Source: Castellaniella ginsengisoli (GTDB taxonomy: Bacteria > Pseudomonadota > Gammaproteobacteria > Burkholderiales > Burkholderiaceae_B). From it: a DNA stretch of 64,000 bases. The notes under the pieces were generated by a model. That model did no database searches, was not told where the DNA came from, and saw only the letters and a program-made list of their open reading frames with translations. The stretch lies in NCBI RefSeq assembly GCF_039523235.1, contig NZ_BAAAEX010000003.1. One strand, written 5' to 3'. Of the stretch, positions 16,235 through 24,625 are shown one piece after another. Within the stretch, counting starts at the first letter, position 1, and each line of letters starts with the position of its first letter. The position numbers were made by a program, and so were the translations under genes.

Positions 16235-17311
16235 ATGACGGTGAGCACGCCTGACCCTGCCTTCTGGCGGGGGCGGCGCGTGGTGCTGACGGGCCATACG
16301 GGGTTCAAAGGCAGTTGGCTGGCCTTATGGCTGCACCGCTTGGGCGCGCAGGTGACAGGCATGGCCCTGCCGCCGTCTGGCGAACCGAACCTGTACACGC
16401 TGGCGCGGGTGGGCGAGATGTGCGATTCCCATTTCGTCGATATTCGCGACGCGCAGGCTGTGGCAGATCGGATGCGCCGAGCGGAGCCTGAAATCGTCTT
16501 TCACCTGGCCGCACAGGCCTTGGTGCGGGCCGGCTACGCGGACCCGCTGTCGACCTACTCGACCAACGTCATGGGGACCGCGCATGTACTCGATGCCTTG
16601 CGTGGCCTAGGAAGTGTGCGGGCTGCTGTGATGGTGACGACCGACAAGGTCTATCGCAATCTGGAACGCGCCTACCCGTATCGCGAGGATGATGCGCTGG
16701 GCGGGCATGACCCCTACAGCGCCAGCAAGGCGGCCAGCGAGCTGGTGATTGCCAGCTACCGCGATGCTTTTCTGGCGGAGCAGGGCGTGGCGGTGGCCAC
16801 GGCGCGCGCGGGCAATGTGATTGGCGGAGGCGATTGGGCGGCGGACCGCCTGATCCCTGATGCCGTGCGGGCTTGGCAGGCGGCGCAGGCCTTGCCGATC
16901 CGCCGTCCGCAGGCGATTCGGCCCTGGCAGCATGTGCTGGAACCCATCAGCGCCTATCTGCGCCTGGCCGAATGCCTGTGCGCCACCCCCGCGGTGGCGG
17001 GCGCCTATAACTTCGGCCCGCATACGCACGAGGCCGCCACCGTGCGGCAGGTGGTTGAATGGGCGCGTCAGGCCTATGGCAGTGGCGATATCCAGTGGGG
17101 CGACGGCACCGAAGGGCCGCACGAGGCTGCTTGGCTGGCGCTGGAAATCGCCCAGGCACGCACCGTGTTGGGTGTGCAGCCGCGCTGGGGTTTGCAGGAC
17201 GCCATCATGCGGACGATGGCCTGGTACCGCCAGCAGCAGGACGGCACGGATGCCCGCGCCTTGTGCGAGGCGGATATCGTAGCCTTTGAATCGACGGGCA
17301 TCTCGTCATGA
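16235..17311 (+). CDS. rfbG: CDP-glucose 4,6-dehydratase
   Basis: About 358 residues, the usual RfbG length, extended SDR fold. NAD-binding 'LTGHTGFKGSWLALWL', the 'STNVMGT' segment, the catalytic 'YSASKAASE' (Tyr-x3-Lys) and 'ATARAGNVIGGGDWA' are all present. It converts CDP-glucose to CDP-4-keto-6-deoxyglucose using tightly bound NAD+. I place the start at 16235 because it leaves the standard short lead before the nucleotide-binding strand and clears the rfbF stop by 8 bp; an in-frame ATG at 16208 overlapping rfbF is an alternative. Its stop overlaps the next start (ATGA). Confidence 0.94.
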   Translation: MTVSTPDPAFWRGRRVVLTGHTGFKGSWLALWLHRLGAQVTGMALPPSGEPNLYTLARVGEMCDSHFVDIRDAQAVADRMRRAEPEIVFHLAAQALVRAGYADPLSTYSTNVMGTAHVLDALRGLGSVRAAVMVTTDKVYRNLERAYPYREDDALGGHDPYSASKAASELVIASYRDAFLAEQGVAVATARAGNVIGGGDWAADRLIPDAVRAWQAAQALPIRRPQAIRPWQHVLEPISAYLRLAECLCATPAVAGAYNFGPHTHEAATVRQVVEWARQAYGSGDIQWGDGTEGPHEAAWLALEIAQARTVLGVQPRWGLQDAIMRTMAWYRQQQDGTDARALCEADIVAFESTGISS

Positions 17312-17874
17312 GCCGCTTGACGATCAGAGAGACCGGCATCGAAGGCTTGCGTATTGTCCAGCGCCAACGCCTGGGCGACGAACGAGGATTCTTGTCGCGA
17401 CTGTTTTGCGCCGAGGAACTGGCGTCCGCCGGCTGGCACAAACCTGTCGCCCAGATCAATCACACCTGGACGCAGGCGCGCGGCACGGTGCGCGGCATGC
17501 ATTTTCAGCATCCGCCGCATGCCGAGATGAAGCTGGTGAGCTGCCTGCGCGGCGCGGTATGGGATGTGGGCCTGGATCTGCGCGCCGGGTCGCCTACTTT
17601 TTTGCAATGGCGCGCCGCCGAACTCTCTGCCGATAATGGCCAGGCGCTCTTGATCCCGGAAGGCTTTGCGCATGGCTTTCAGGCGCTGACGGACGATTGC
17701 GAGCTGCTGTACCTACACACAACCCCCTATACGGCTCAGGCTGAGGATGGCCTGTTGGCCGCCGACCCGATGCTGGCGATCAACTGGCCCTTGCCCATTG
17801 CCTTGCAGTCCGAGCGCGATCTGCAGCATTCCAGGTTGACCCCGGACTTTGTTGGACTGGATTTGAATTCATGA
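17308..17874 (+). CDS. RmlC-like dTDP/CDP-4-keto-6-deoxysugar 3,5-epimerase
   Basis: A 188-residue cupin of the RmlC family. The catalytic region is recognisable: 'QINHTWTQARGTVRGMHFQ' contains the conserved His of the RGxHxQ motif, 'GAVWDVGLDLRAGSPTF' follows and 'IPEGFAHGFQAL' supplies the second metal/sugar-contact stretch. RmlC-type enzymes epimerise C3 and/or C5 of 4-keto sugars. In C-methyl-sugar pathways the equivalent gene usually sits beside the C-methyltransferase, as here. The true substrate is most likely the CDP-linked product of RfbG. It overlaps its neighbours by 4 nt on both sides. Confidence 0.88.
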   Translation: MSRLTIRETGIEGLRIVQRQRLGDERGFLSRLFCAEELASAGWHKPVAQINHTWTQARGTVRGMHFQHPPHAEMKLVSCLRGAVWDVGLDLRAGSPTFLQWRAAELSADNGQALLIPEGFAHGFQALTDDCELLYLHTTPYTAQAEDGLLAADPMLAINWPLPIALQSERDLQHSRLTPDFVGLDLNS

Positions 17875-19094
17875 ATTGCCGTCACTGCGGCGCCGCGTTG
17901 CGCCATACGTTTCTGGATCTGGGCTTTGCGCCGCCTTCCAACGCCTATCTCAAAGCCGATGAGCTCAATCGGCCCGAAACCTGGTTTCCGCTGAAAATCC
18001 GTGTCTGCGAGCAGTGCTGGCTGGTGCAGACCGAAGACTACGCCCAGGCCGACGCCTTGTTCAGCCCGGACTATGCCTATTTTTCCAGTACGTCCAGCGG
18101 GTGGCTTGCGCATGCGCAGCGCTACGCGCAAATGATGATGCAGCGTCTGGGCCTGAACGATAAAAACTTTGTGATCGAAGTGGCCGCTAACGATGGCTAC
18201 CTGCTGAAGAATTTCGTGGCTGCCGGCATTTCCTGCCTGGGCATCGAGCCCACGGCCAGCACGGCCGCCGCCGCCGAGGCGATCGGCGTGCCGGTGCTGC
18301 GCGAGTTCTTCGGCGAGGCGCTGGCCCGTCGGCTGGCCGATGAAGGTCGCCAGGCTGACCTGATTGCCGGCAACAACGTCTATGCGCATGTGCCTGACAT
18401 CAACGATTTCACGCGCGGCCTGGCCGCCGTCCTGAAACCCGGGGGCACGATCACGCTGGAATTCCCGCACCTGTTGCGCCTGATTCAGAACAATCAGTTC
18501 GACACGGTCTATCACGAACATTTTTCGTACCTGTCGATTCATGCCGTGCAGCGTATTTTCAATGCAGCGGGCTTGCGCATCTACGACATAGAAGAACTCC
18601 CCACGCACGGCGGCAGTGTGCGAGTGTATGGCTGCCATGCCGCCGCCGCCTTCGAGCAACAACCCGCAGTCGAGCGCGTATTGCAGTCGGAAGTAGAAGG
18701 TGGTTTGCTGGATCTGGCTACCTATCAGGCCTTTCAGGCACGCGCCGACCGGGTCAAGAACGAACTGCTGGCTTTCTTGCTGGAGCAAAAGCGACTGGGC
18801 AAGACCGTGGCGGCCTACGGCGCGGCGGCCAAGGGCAATACCTTGTTGAACTATGCAGGCGTGAAACCCGACCTGCTGCCGTTCGTGTGCGATGCGGCGC
18901 CGGCCAAGCAGGGCAAGTACCTGCCGGGCAGCCACATCCCGATCCTGGCGCCGCAGGCGTTGGCTGAACAGCGGCCCGACTATGTGCTGATCCTGCCGTG
19001 GAATATTGCGCCGGAGGTCCGGGAGCAGAACAAGGCGCTGGCTGTCCAGGGGACGAAATTCGTGACGGCGGTGCCGCAGTTGGAGGTCCTGTGA
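17871..19094 (+). CDS. NDP-sugar C-methyltransferase (TylC3-like)
   Basis: A 407-residue three-domain protein. N-terminal zinc-type module with two Cys pairs ('CRHCG' and 'CEQCW', Methyltransf_13-like), central SAM-binding domain ('EVAANDGYLLKNF') with the catalytic 'YHEHFSYLS' His/Tyr region, and a C-terminal domain with a glycine-rich 'AYGAAAKGNTLLNYAG' (Methyltransf_14-like). This layout is that of C-3-methyltransferases acting on NDP-4-keto-6-deoxyhexoses, for example in tylosin mycarose synthesis. Following RfbG and an RmlC-like epimerase, it should build a 3-C-methyl branched sugar. A second protein of similar layout is at 22534-23691. Confidence 0.85.
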   Translation: MNCRHCGAALRHTFLDLGFAPPSNAYLKADELNRPETWFPLKIRVCEQCWLVQTEDYAQADALFSPDYAYFSSTSSGWLAHAQRYAQMMMQRLGLNDKNFVIEVAANDGYLLKNFVAAGISCLGIEPTASTAAAAEAIGVPVLREFFGEALARRLADEGRQADLIAGNNVYAHVPDINDFTRGLAAVLKPGGTITLEFPHLLRLIQNNQFDTVYHEHFSYLSIHAVQRIFNAAGLRIYDIEELPTHGGSVRVYGCHAAAAFEQQPAVERVLQSEVEGGLLDLATYQAFQARADRVKNELLAFLLEQKRLGKTVAAYGAAAKGNTLLNYAGVKPDLLPFVCDAAPAKQGKYLPGSHIPILAPQALAEQRPDYVLILPWNIAPEVREQNKALAVQGTKFVTAVPQLEVL

Positions 19095-20206
19095 AATCCC
19101 GTATCCACTACACCAAGCCATCGATCACCGAGCTGGAGGTGCGCTACGCCACGGATGCCGCCGCCAATGGTTGGGGGGATCGCTGCTATGAATACATTGG
19201 GCGCTTCGAACAGGCGTTCAAGGCGCATCTGGGCGCCGAGCATGCCATCGCCACGTCGAGCTGCACAGGCGCCTTGCACCTGGGCATGGCGGCGCTGGGG
19301 ATCGGGCCGGGCGACGAGGTCATTCTGGCCGACACCAACTGGATTGCCACCGTTTCGCCGATCGTGCATTTGGGCGCGACCCCGGTCTTCGTGGATATTT
19401 TGCCCGATACCTGGTGCCTGGATCCCGCCAGAGTCGAGGCAGCCATCACGCCGCGCACGAAGGCCATCGTAGCGGTGCATCTTTATGGCAATCTGTGTGA
19501 CATGGATGCGCTGTTGGCCATCGGCGCGCGTCACGGCATTCCCGTCATCGAGGATGCCGCCGAGGCGATCGGCTCGGTCTATCGCGGCAAGCGGGCGGGG
19601 ACGATGGGGGCTTTTGCCTCGTTCTCGTTTCATGGTTCCAAGACCATGACCACCGGCGAAGGGGGCATGTTCGTCACCCAGGATGCCGTGTTGTACGAAC
19701 GGGTCCTGACCTTGAGCAATCATGGTCGCGCCCGGGGGCAGACGAAGCAGTTCTGGCCGGATGCGGTGGGGTACAAATACAAATTGTCCAACATCCAGGC
19801 GGCGATCGGTTGCGCGCAGATGGAGCGCATTGATGCGCTGATCGAACGCAAGCGGGATATCCTGGCGGCCTACCGGGATGCCTTGTCCGATATGGACGGG
19901 GTATCCATGAATCCCGAATGTCCTGGCACGATCAATGGCGCCTGGATGCCGACGGTGGTGTTCGACGCACGCACCGGGGTGACGCGAGAGAAGCTGCAGG
20001 CGGCTCTGACCGCCGAGAACGTTGATGCGCGTGTGTTTTTCTGGCCCTTGTCGGGCATGACCATGTTCACGCCGGTGCGCGACAATGTCAATGCCTGGTC
20101 GATTCCGGGGCGAGCGATCAATTTGCCTAGCTATCATGAGATGGATGCGAGCGAGCAGGCGCGCGTCTGCCGCGTGATCCGCGCCTGCGTGGGCGAGGGA
20201 GCATAG
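19091..20206 (+). CDS. DegT/DnrJ/EryC1-family PLP aminotransferase
   Basis: About 371 residues. The PLP Lys lies in 'FHGSKTMTTGEGGMF', the cofactor phosphate-binding 'ATSSCTGALHLGMAAL' is present, and 'VIEDAAEAIGS' carries the pyridine-nitrogen Asp. The closest type by motif is perosamine synthase, which aminates C4 of a 4-keto-6-deoxy sugar. It is not RfbH (3-dehydratase): the Lys is present and the Fe-S Cys set and extra length of RfbH are missing. The start is GTG at 19091, with an ideal GGAGG 6 nt upstream and a 4-nt overlap (GTGA) with the upstream gene. It would convert the sugar to a 4-amino or 3-amino sugar. Confidence 0.88.
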   Translation: MKSRIHYTKPSITELEVRYATDAAANGWGDRCYEYIGRFEQAFKAHLGAEHAIATSSCTGALHLGMAALGIGPGDEVILADTNWIATVSPIVHLGATPVFVDILPDTWCLDPARVEAAITPRTKAIVAVHLYGNLCDMDALLAIGARHGIPVIEDAAEAIGSVYRGKRAGTMGAFASFSFHGSKTMTTGEGGMFVTQDAVLYERVLTLSNHGRARGQTKQFWPDAVGYKYKLSNIQAAIGCAQMERIDALIERKRDILAAYRDALSDMDGVSMNPECPGTINGAWMPTVVFDARTGVTREKLQAALTAENVDARVFFWPLSGMTMFTPVRDNVNAWSIPGRAINLPSYHEMDASEQARVCRVIRACVGEGA

Positions 20207-20962
20207 ATGCGCGAGTCCCTGGGCCGAACGGTGGTCGTCTCTCAGCCTATGTATTTTCCTTGGGTGGGGCAATTGGAGCAGGTCCGCTTGGCCGATGCTT
20301 TTGTGTTCTACGACGACGTGCAATTTGCACGGGGGTTTTTCAATCGGGTTCAGATCAAAACCGCGGGCGGCATCCGTTGGATGACGGTGCCGTTGCGAGA
20401 TCAGCACCGGGGACAATTGATCAGCGAGACACAGATCGACGAGCGCGTGGATTGGCGCCGCAGTCATCTGGACGCCTTTCGGCAGGCTTATGCGAGAGCG
20501 CCTTTTCTGGATGATGCCGTCACGTTGATGGCAGACGTCTTTGCCAAGCCGGTGGCGAATTTGGCCGAGCTGTCGATGGCCAGCACATTGGCGTTGGCGC
20601 ACTATTTCGAGCTTGAGTCAGCGTGCGATTTTCTGCGATCCTCGGAGGGCTCGATCGAGGGTCATGGCACGCGGCGCCTGATTGATCTATGCGCGGCAGA
20701 ACATGCCAAACAATATTTGACTGGCCACGGTGCGCGTCATTACCTGGATCATGAACAATTCGAGGCGAGGGGCATGGGCGTGTCCTATATTGAATACGGA
20801 TGCGTGTCCTACCCGCAACAGCATGGTGCCTTTACCCCCTATGTGACCGCCTTGGACCTGGTGGCCAACTGCGGGCGACAAGGGCGGGAATTGATTGGCG
20901 GGCGCGCAGTGCCATGGCGTGCATTCGTGGGACGGCAGGCACCGGCACAGGACAGGAAATAA
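20207..20962 (+). CDS. WbqC-family protein
   Basis: A 251-residue protein of the WbqC family: 'VVSQPMYFPWVGQLEQVRLADAFVFYDDVQF' (quoted in part: 'QPMYFPWVG', 'FVFYDDVQF'), 'NRVQIKTAGG', 'WMTVPLR' and the C-terminal 'YPQQHGAFTPYVTALDL'. These proteins occur in polysaccharide and flagellar glycan clusters; a transferase or acyl-type role on amino sugars has been suggested, but no reaction is settled. The start follows the aminotransferase stop with 0 bp between. Confidence 0.85.
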   Translation: MRESLGRTVVVSQPMYFPWVGQLEQVRLADAFVFYDDVQFARGFFNRVQIKTAGGIRWMTVPLRDQHRGQLISETQIDERVDWRRSHLDAFRQAYARAPFLDDAVTLMADVFAKPVANLAELSMASTLALAHYFELESACDFLRSSEGSIEGHGTRRLIDLCAAEHAKQYLTGHGARHYLDHEQFEARGMGVSYIEYGCVSYPQQHGAFTPYVTALDLVANCGRQGRELIGGRAVPWRAFVGRQAPAQDRK

Positions 20963-20972
20963 CGAGGTGAAA

Positions 20973-21695
20973 ATGGCGCGAGATCTCAATGCCGAGGCAT
21001 CGGAATACAAACCGAATGCCGCAACGGAAATCGAAAACGACCTGATGCTGCACTGGTATCCCAAGCGGATCATCGAACGCATGGGCCGCGTGGATCGACT
21101 GTTGGAATTAGGGCTGGGGCATGGCTTTACCGCAAAAATATTCAACGAGGCCTGCGCTGAGCACGTCATCGTCGATGGCGCCTCCAGCGTCATCGAGCAG
21201 TTTCGCCGCGCACAACCCGGATTTTCTGGCCGGATCGTGGAGGGCTACTTCGAGGACTATGAGCCACAGGCGCCCTTTGACGTCATTGTCATGGGCTTCA
21301 TCCTGGAGCATGTGGATGACCCGGATTTGATTCTGCGCCGTTATCGGCAGTACCTGAAGCCGGGTGGGCGCATGTATGTGGCGGTGCCCAACGCCAAGTC
21401 GCTCAATCGCAGGCTGGGGTTGGAGCTGGGGCTAATCGACGATATCTACAGCCTCAATGCCAATGACTTGGCGCTGGGACATCAGCGGCAGTATTGCCGG
21501 GACACATTGCGGGCTGCTTTGCAGCAAGCCGGTTATGCAGTTACACATGAGGAAGGCATCTATCTCAAGCCCTTACCTCTGGCGGTCTTGAAAACGCTGC
21601 CGGACATGCAGGCCAATCTGCAGGCGATGCTGCAGGTCGGAATTGAGTTTCCCGATTTGTGCGTGGGCTTGCTGATGGAAGTGGTTCCATCGTGA
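20973..21695 (+). CDS. Class I SAM-dependent methyltransferase
   Basis: About 240 residues. SAM motif I is 'LLELGLGHGFTAKIF', the acidic loop follows in 'HVIVDGASSVIEQF', and the late motif 'HVDDPDLILRRYRQYLKPGG' is typical of sugar- or small-molecule O- or N-methyltransferases (Methyltransf_11/23). Start at 20973 is preceded by CGAGG; a longer frame overlapping wbqC is unlikely. The gene overlaps the next by 4 nt. Likely target is a hydroxyl or amino group of the cluster's sugar. Confidence 0.82.
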   Translation: MARDLNAEASEYKPNAATEIENDLMLHWYPKRIIERMGRVDRLLELGLGHGFTAKIFNEACAEHVIVDGASSVIEQFRRAQPGFSGRIVEGYFEDYEPQAPFDVIVMGFILEHVDDPDLILRRYRQYLKPGGRMYVAVPNAKSLNRRLGLELGLIDDIYSLNANDLALGHQRQYCRDTLRAALQQAGYAVTHEEGIYLKPLPLAVLKTLPDMQANLQAMLQVGIEFPDLCVGLLMEVVPS

Positions 21696-22525
21696 GCGTC
21701 ATCAGCCATGATCAGAAGCAGCAGTTCGAGCACGATGGGGTGCTCGTGATTAAAGGCTTCTATGATGTAAAGAGAGAAATCAATCCGATTCAGAAGCATA
21801 TTTATGAAATTATCGGATTGGTCGCAAAGCGTCACGGAATTCCCATTCAGCGCCCGCCATTCGAGGAGGGCAATTTTGATGCTTCCTATCTGGATATCAT
21901 CAAAAATGATCGGAATCTGGGCGCCGAAATATATGACCTGATCACACAGATCCCTTCGTTCATCAGATTGATCTCTTCCAAGAAGAGCGAGACACTATTT
22001 TGTGACCTCAGAGGTACCGATATGGCTGGTATCGGTGCAGGAAGCTATGGAATCCGGATCGATAACCCCCACGAAGAACAGTTTCGATCACATTGGCATC
22101 AAGAGTTTATTTTCCAGCCACAAAGTATGGATGGAGTCGTTTTTTGGACACCCTTGGTGCCGATCACTCGTGATCTGGGACCTGTCATTGTGTGTCCTGG
22201 GTCTCATCAGAAGGGATTGTGTGTGTATACCCGGCATGGGGTTCATGCGAATAAATCAGGTTCCTACCGGATAGGGTTGAGCAATGAGACGGAAGTGGTG
22301 AGTGCATACGATCATGTTGCGCCGCTGACCGAGCCGGGAGATCTGATCATCATGGATTTTCTCACGATCCATCAATCCGGGTTCAATATATCCAATCGAT
22401 CCAGGTGGTCCATTCAATCGAGGTTTTTCAACTTCAATGAGCCGACAGGGATCGAAATCGGGTGGAGGGCATCGATTACTGCGGGTTCTGATGTTGAGAA
22501 AATTTTCCCTGAAAATTTTATTTGA
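21692..22525 (+). CDS. Phytanoyl-CoA dioxygenase (PhyH)-like Fe(II)/2-oxoglutarate enzyme
   Basis: About 277 residues starting at a GTG that overlaps the previous stop. The PhyH fold is indicated by 'FEHDGVLVIKGFYD' at the N-terminus, a metal-binding 'HWHQEF' (His-x-Glu variant of the HxD pair) near residue 135, 'PGSHQKG' and the distal 'FLTIHQSGFNIS' with the third His. Such enzymes hydroxylate small molecules or sugars. From here to about 23.7 kb the GC content falls below that of the first sugar genes, which suggests separate acquisition. The substrate, perhaps the sugar or its acyl group, is unknown. Confidence 0.78.
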   Translation: MSVISHDQKQQFEHDGVLVIKGFYDVKREINPIQKHIYEIIGLVAKRHGIPIQRPPFEEGNFDASYLDIIKNDRNLGAEIYDLITQIPSFIRLISSKKSETLFCDLRGTDMAGIGAGSYGIRIDNPHEEQFRSHWHQEFIFQPQSMDGVVFWTPLVPITRDLGPVIVCPGSHQKGLCVYTRHGVHANKSGSYRIGLSNETEVVSAYDHVAPLTEPGDLIIMDFLTIHQSGFNISNRSRWSIQSRFFNFNEPTGIEIGWRASITAGSDVEKIFPENFI

Positions 22526-22533
22526 AAATTAAT

Positions 22534-23691
22534 ATGATTGCTATCTGTAATGTGTGTGAATCCGCACTGTCTGTCTCCCTGTATGAATCGCTCGGTACGG
22601 CTTCAATTACCACGATGAATCAGATGATCGAAGGTACGACCGAGGTCCGTTTTTGCTCGCATTGCGGTCATGTGCAAACTTCTGAGTTGCCTTCGCTGGT
22701 TGAGTATTACGCGAATGAATATGAGATCAATGCGACAAGCGATGAGGAAGATCAGTTGTACAAGGTCGTTGACGGACGAAAAGTATATCGAGCAGAGCAT
22801 CAAGCCTCGGTGCTGATGAGCAAAATATCATTTCGGGATGGGTTGCGGGTATTGGACTATGGATGCGCGAAATCGGCGACTCTGAAAAAGGTCTTGACCC
22901 GGCATTCAGGCATTAAGCCGTTCCTGTTCGATGTCACAGATCGCTATGTTCCCTTCTGGGAAAGGTTCCCCCAGGACGTTCAGTGGTCGACGCATACGCC
23001 GAACCCCGACTGGTTTGGAACCATGGATGTTGTTTTATCATTTTATGCCCTCGAGCATGTTTCGGATTTGACGCAGGCGCTTTTGAATGTGAAGCGGTTG
23101 CTGAAGACTGGCGGGATTTTTTATTTCCTCGTTCCTAATATGTACCACAATGTTGCTGATTTTGTTGTTGCGGATCATGTGAATCATTTCAGTGCCTCTT
23201 CCCTGGCCTATCTGCTGCAAAGACATGGGTTTGGTGAGATAGAGGTGGATGAGCAGATCCATGATGCGGCTTTCGTAGTCAAAGCTCGCTTCATCGGAGA
23301 GGGGGCTGGGATGGACACCCCTGACGGAGACGCCTTGGCTCGCCTACGCGAGGAGGCGCTCCATATCGCGCAATATTGGAATACCTTTGCCGCTCGAGTC
23401 AAAGAATACGAGGGGATGGTGGGAGATGGCGCGATGGCGATTTACGGAGCTGGGTTCTATGGAAATTTCATTTCTACCTTATTGATGTTCCCGGAACGGA
23501 TTTCTTGCTTTGTCGACCAGAATGAATATCTTCGAGGAAAGAGGATCATGAGCAAGCCGATCGTCGCGCCACAGGATATTCCAGACGAAGTCAGCCATGT
23601 GCTTGTCGGTTTGAATCCCGTGATTGCTAAGAGTGTTATAGGTCAAATCGAGCAATGGCAAGGAAAGTCGCTGGAGTTCTTTTATTTGTAG
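22534..23691 (+). CDS. Second C-methyltransferase-like SAM enzyme
   Basis: About 385 residues with the same plan as the protein at 17871: N-terminal Cys pairs ('CNVCE' and 'FCSHCGHVQ'), a SAM domain ('VLDYGCAKSATLK', 'FYALEHVSDLTQALLNVKRLL') and a C-terminal domain with 'AIYGAGFYGNFIS' followed by a Rossmann-like tail. I start it at ATG 22534; a TTG at 22522 overlapping the upstream stop would add 4 residues. It is AT-richer than the first copy and diverged, so it is not a recent duplicate. It may methylate a second sugar or another position. Confidence 0.78.
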   Translation: MIAICNVCESALSVSLYESLGTASITTMNQMIEGTTEVRFCSHCGHVQTSELPSLVEYYANEYEINATSDEEDQLYKVVDGRKVYRAEHQASVLMSKISFRDGLRVLDYGCAKSATLKKVLTRHSGIKPFLFDVTDRYVPFWERFPQDVQWSTHTPNPDWFGTMDVVLSFYALEHVSDLTQALLNVKRLLKTGGIFYFLVPNMYHNVADFVVADHVNHFSASSLAYLLQRHGFGEIEVDEQIHDAAFVVKARFIGEGAGMDTPDGDALARLREEALHIAQYWNTFAARVKEYEGMVGDGAMAIYGAGFYGNFISTLLMFPERISCFVDQNEYLRGKRIMSKPIVAPQDIPDEVSHVLVGLNPVIAKSVIGQIEQWQGKSLEFFYL

Positions 23692-23743
23692 GATTGATCA
23701 TGCAGAGTCCATTCTGTCAATCGAGTGACGCGAGTCGAAAAGA

Positions 23744-24625
23744 ATGATTGCGGCCATCATTGGTGCAAATTCAATGCTGGGTATGGAATTGGCCCGGCAG
23801 CTGCTCGATGCTGGTACCCAGGTATTGCGCATTGGGAGAAGTGCGGATTGCGATATCCTGTACGATCTGGATGCAACGCAGGTCGTCGAGGTAGATAATG
23901 TTCAGGCAGTCGATGTCATTTTCCATTGCGCGTCCGCTTTTGCGGAAGATTCGATTGCAGGCCAAAAAGCCAATGGCATGACCAATGTGCTGGGCTGCTT
24001 TAATGTCTTAGCGTTGATGCTTCAGTTGCGATGCGGCATATGCATTTATGCTGGCAGTCTTTCTTCGACGGCTGGTGTGGAAGCGCAGGGCCGCTCAAGC
24101 TACGGGCTGTCAAAGGCGCTGGGGGAACAGGTGTTGGCCTGGGGGCTGATGGAGCGTCAGGTTGGCGGAGTGTTTTGCAGTCTCAGGTTTCCCCAACTCT
24201 ACGATGTGGAGGGACGTTGCTGCCGGCACCAGCCCTGGTTCGGACGGATCGTGGCCTATGCGTCACGTGGCATGGACCTCCATATGCCGGCACCGGGTGG
24301 CGCGCGTAATTTCCTGCATGTGCGCGATGCCGCTCGGCTGCTGATGCAGGCCTGGCAGGAAGGCGTGAGCGGCGTATGGGATATTGTTCACCCAGAGTCG
24401 CTGGATTATTGGCAGATTGCGCAGTGTGCTTATGGCGTGTTTGGCTCAGGTGGGCACATCGAGATCGCACAGGCCAAGCAGCCATTTCGCGCTTTAAACC
24501 TGCCTGCGGGAGATGCCTTGTTTGATCGCCTGGGCATGTGGCCGGAAATCAGCATGGAGCAGGGCTTGAAAATGATTCGGGATACGGGCTGCGCCGGCGC
24601 CTTTGGCCCCTTGGATGTGACATGA
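23744..24625 (+). CDS. NAD(P)-dependent sugar epimerase/reductase (extended SDR)
   Basis: A 293-residue SDR with nucleotide-binding 'IIGANSMLGMELARQLL', catalytic 'YGLSKALGEQ' (Tyr-x3-Lys) and the extended-SDR stretch 'ARNFLHVRDAARLLMQ'. It most likely reduces or epimerises the 4-keto intermediate of the deoxysugar pathway. A 52-bp gap, the largest inside this run, separates it from the upstream methyltransferase. It overlaps the ATP-grasp gene by 4 nt. Confidence 0.83.
   Translation: MIAAIIGANSMLGMELARQLLDAGTQVLRIGRSADCDILYDLDATQVVEVDNVQAVDVIFHCASAFAEDSIAGQKANGMTNVLGCFNVLALMLQLRCGICIYAGSLSSTAGVEAQGRSSYGLSKALGEQVLAWGLMERQVGGVFCSLRFPQLYDVEGRCCRHQPWFGRIVAYASRGMDLHMPAPGGARNFLHVRDAARLLMQAWQEGVSGVWDIVHPESLDYWQIAQCAYGVFGSGGHIEIAQAKQPFRALNLPAGDALFDRLGMWPEISMEQGLKMIRDTGCAGAFGPLDVT

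Noticed and set aside
19091..20206. Aminotransferase-family protein as RfbH (CDP-4-keto-6-deoxyglucose 3-dehydratase)
   Set aside because: The PLP Lys is present and the Fe-S cysteines and extra length of RfbH are missing, so a true aminotransferase is more likely.
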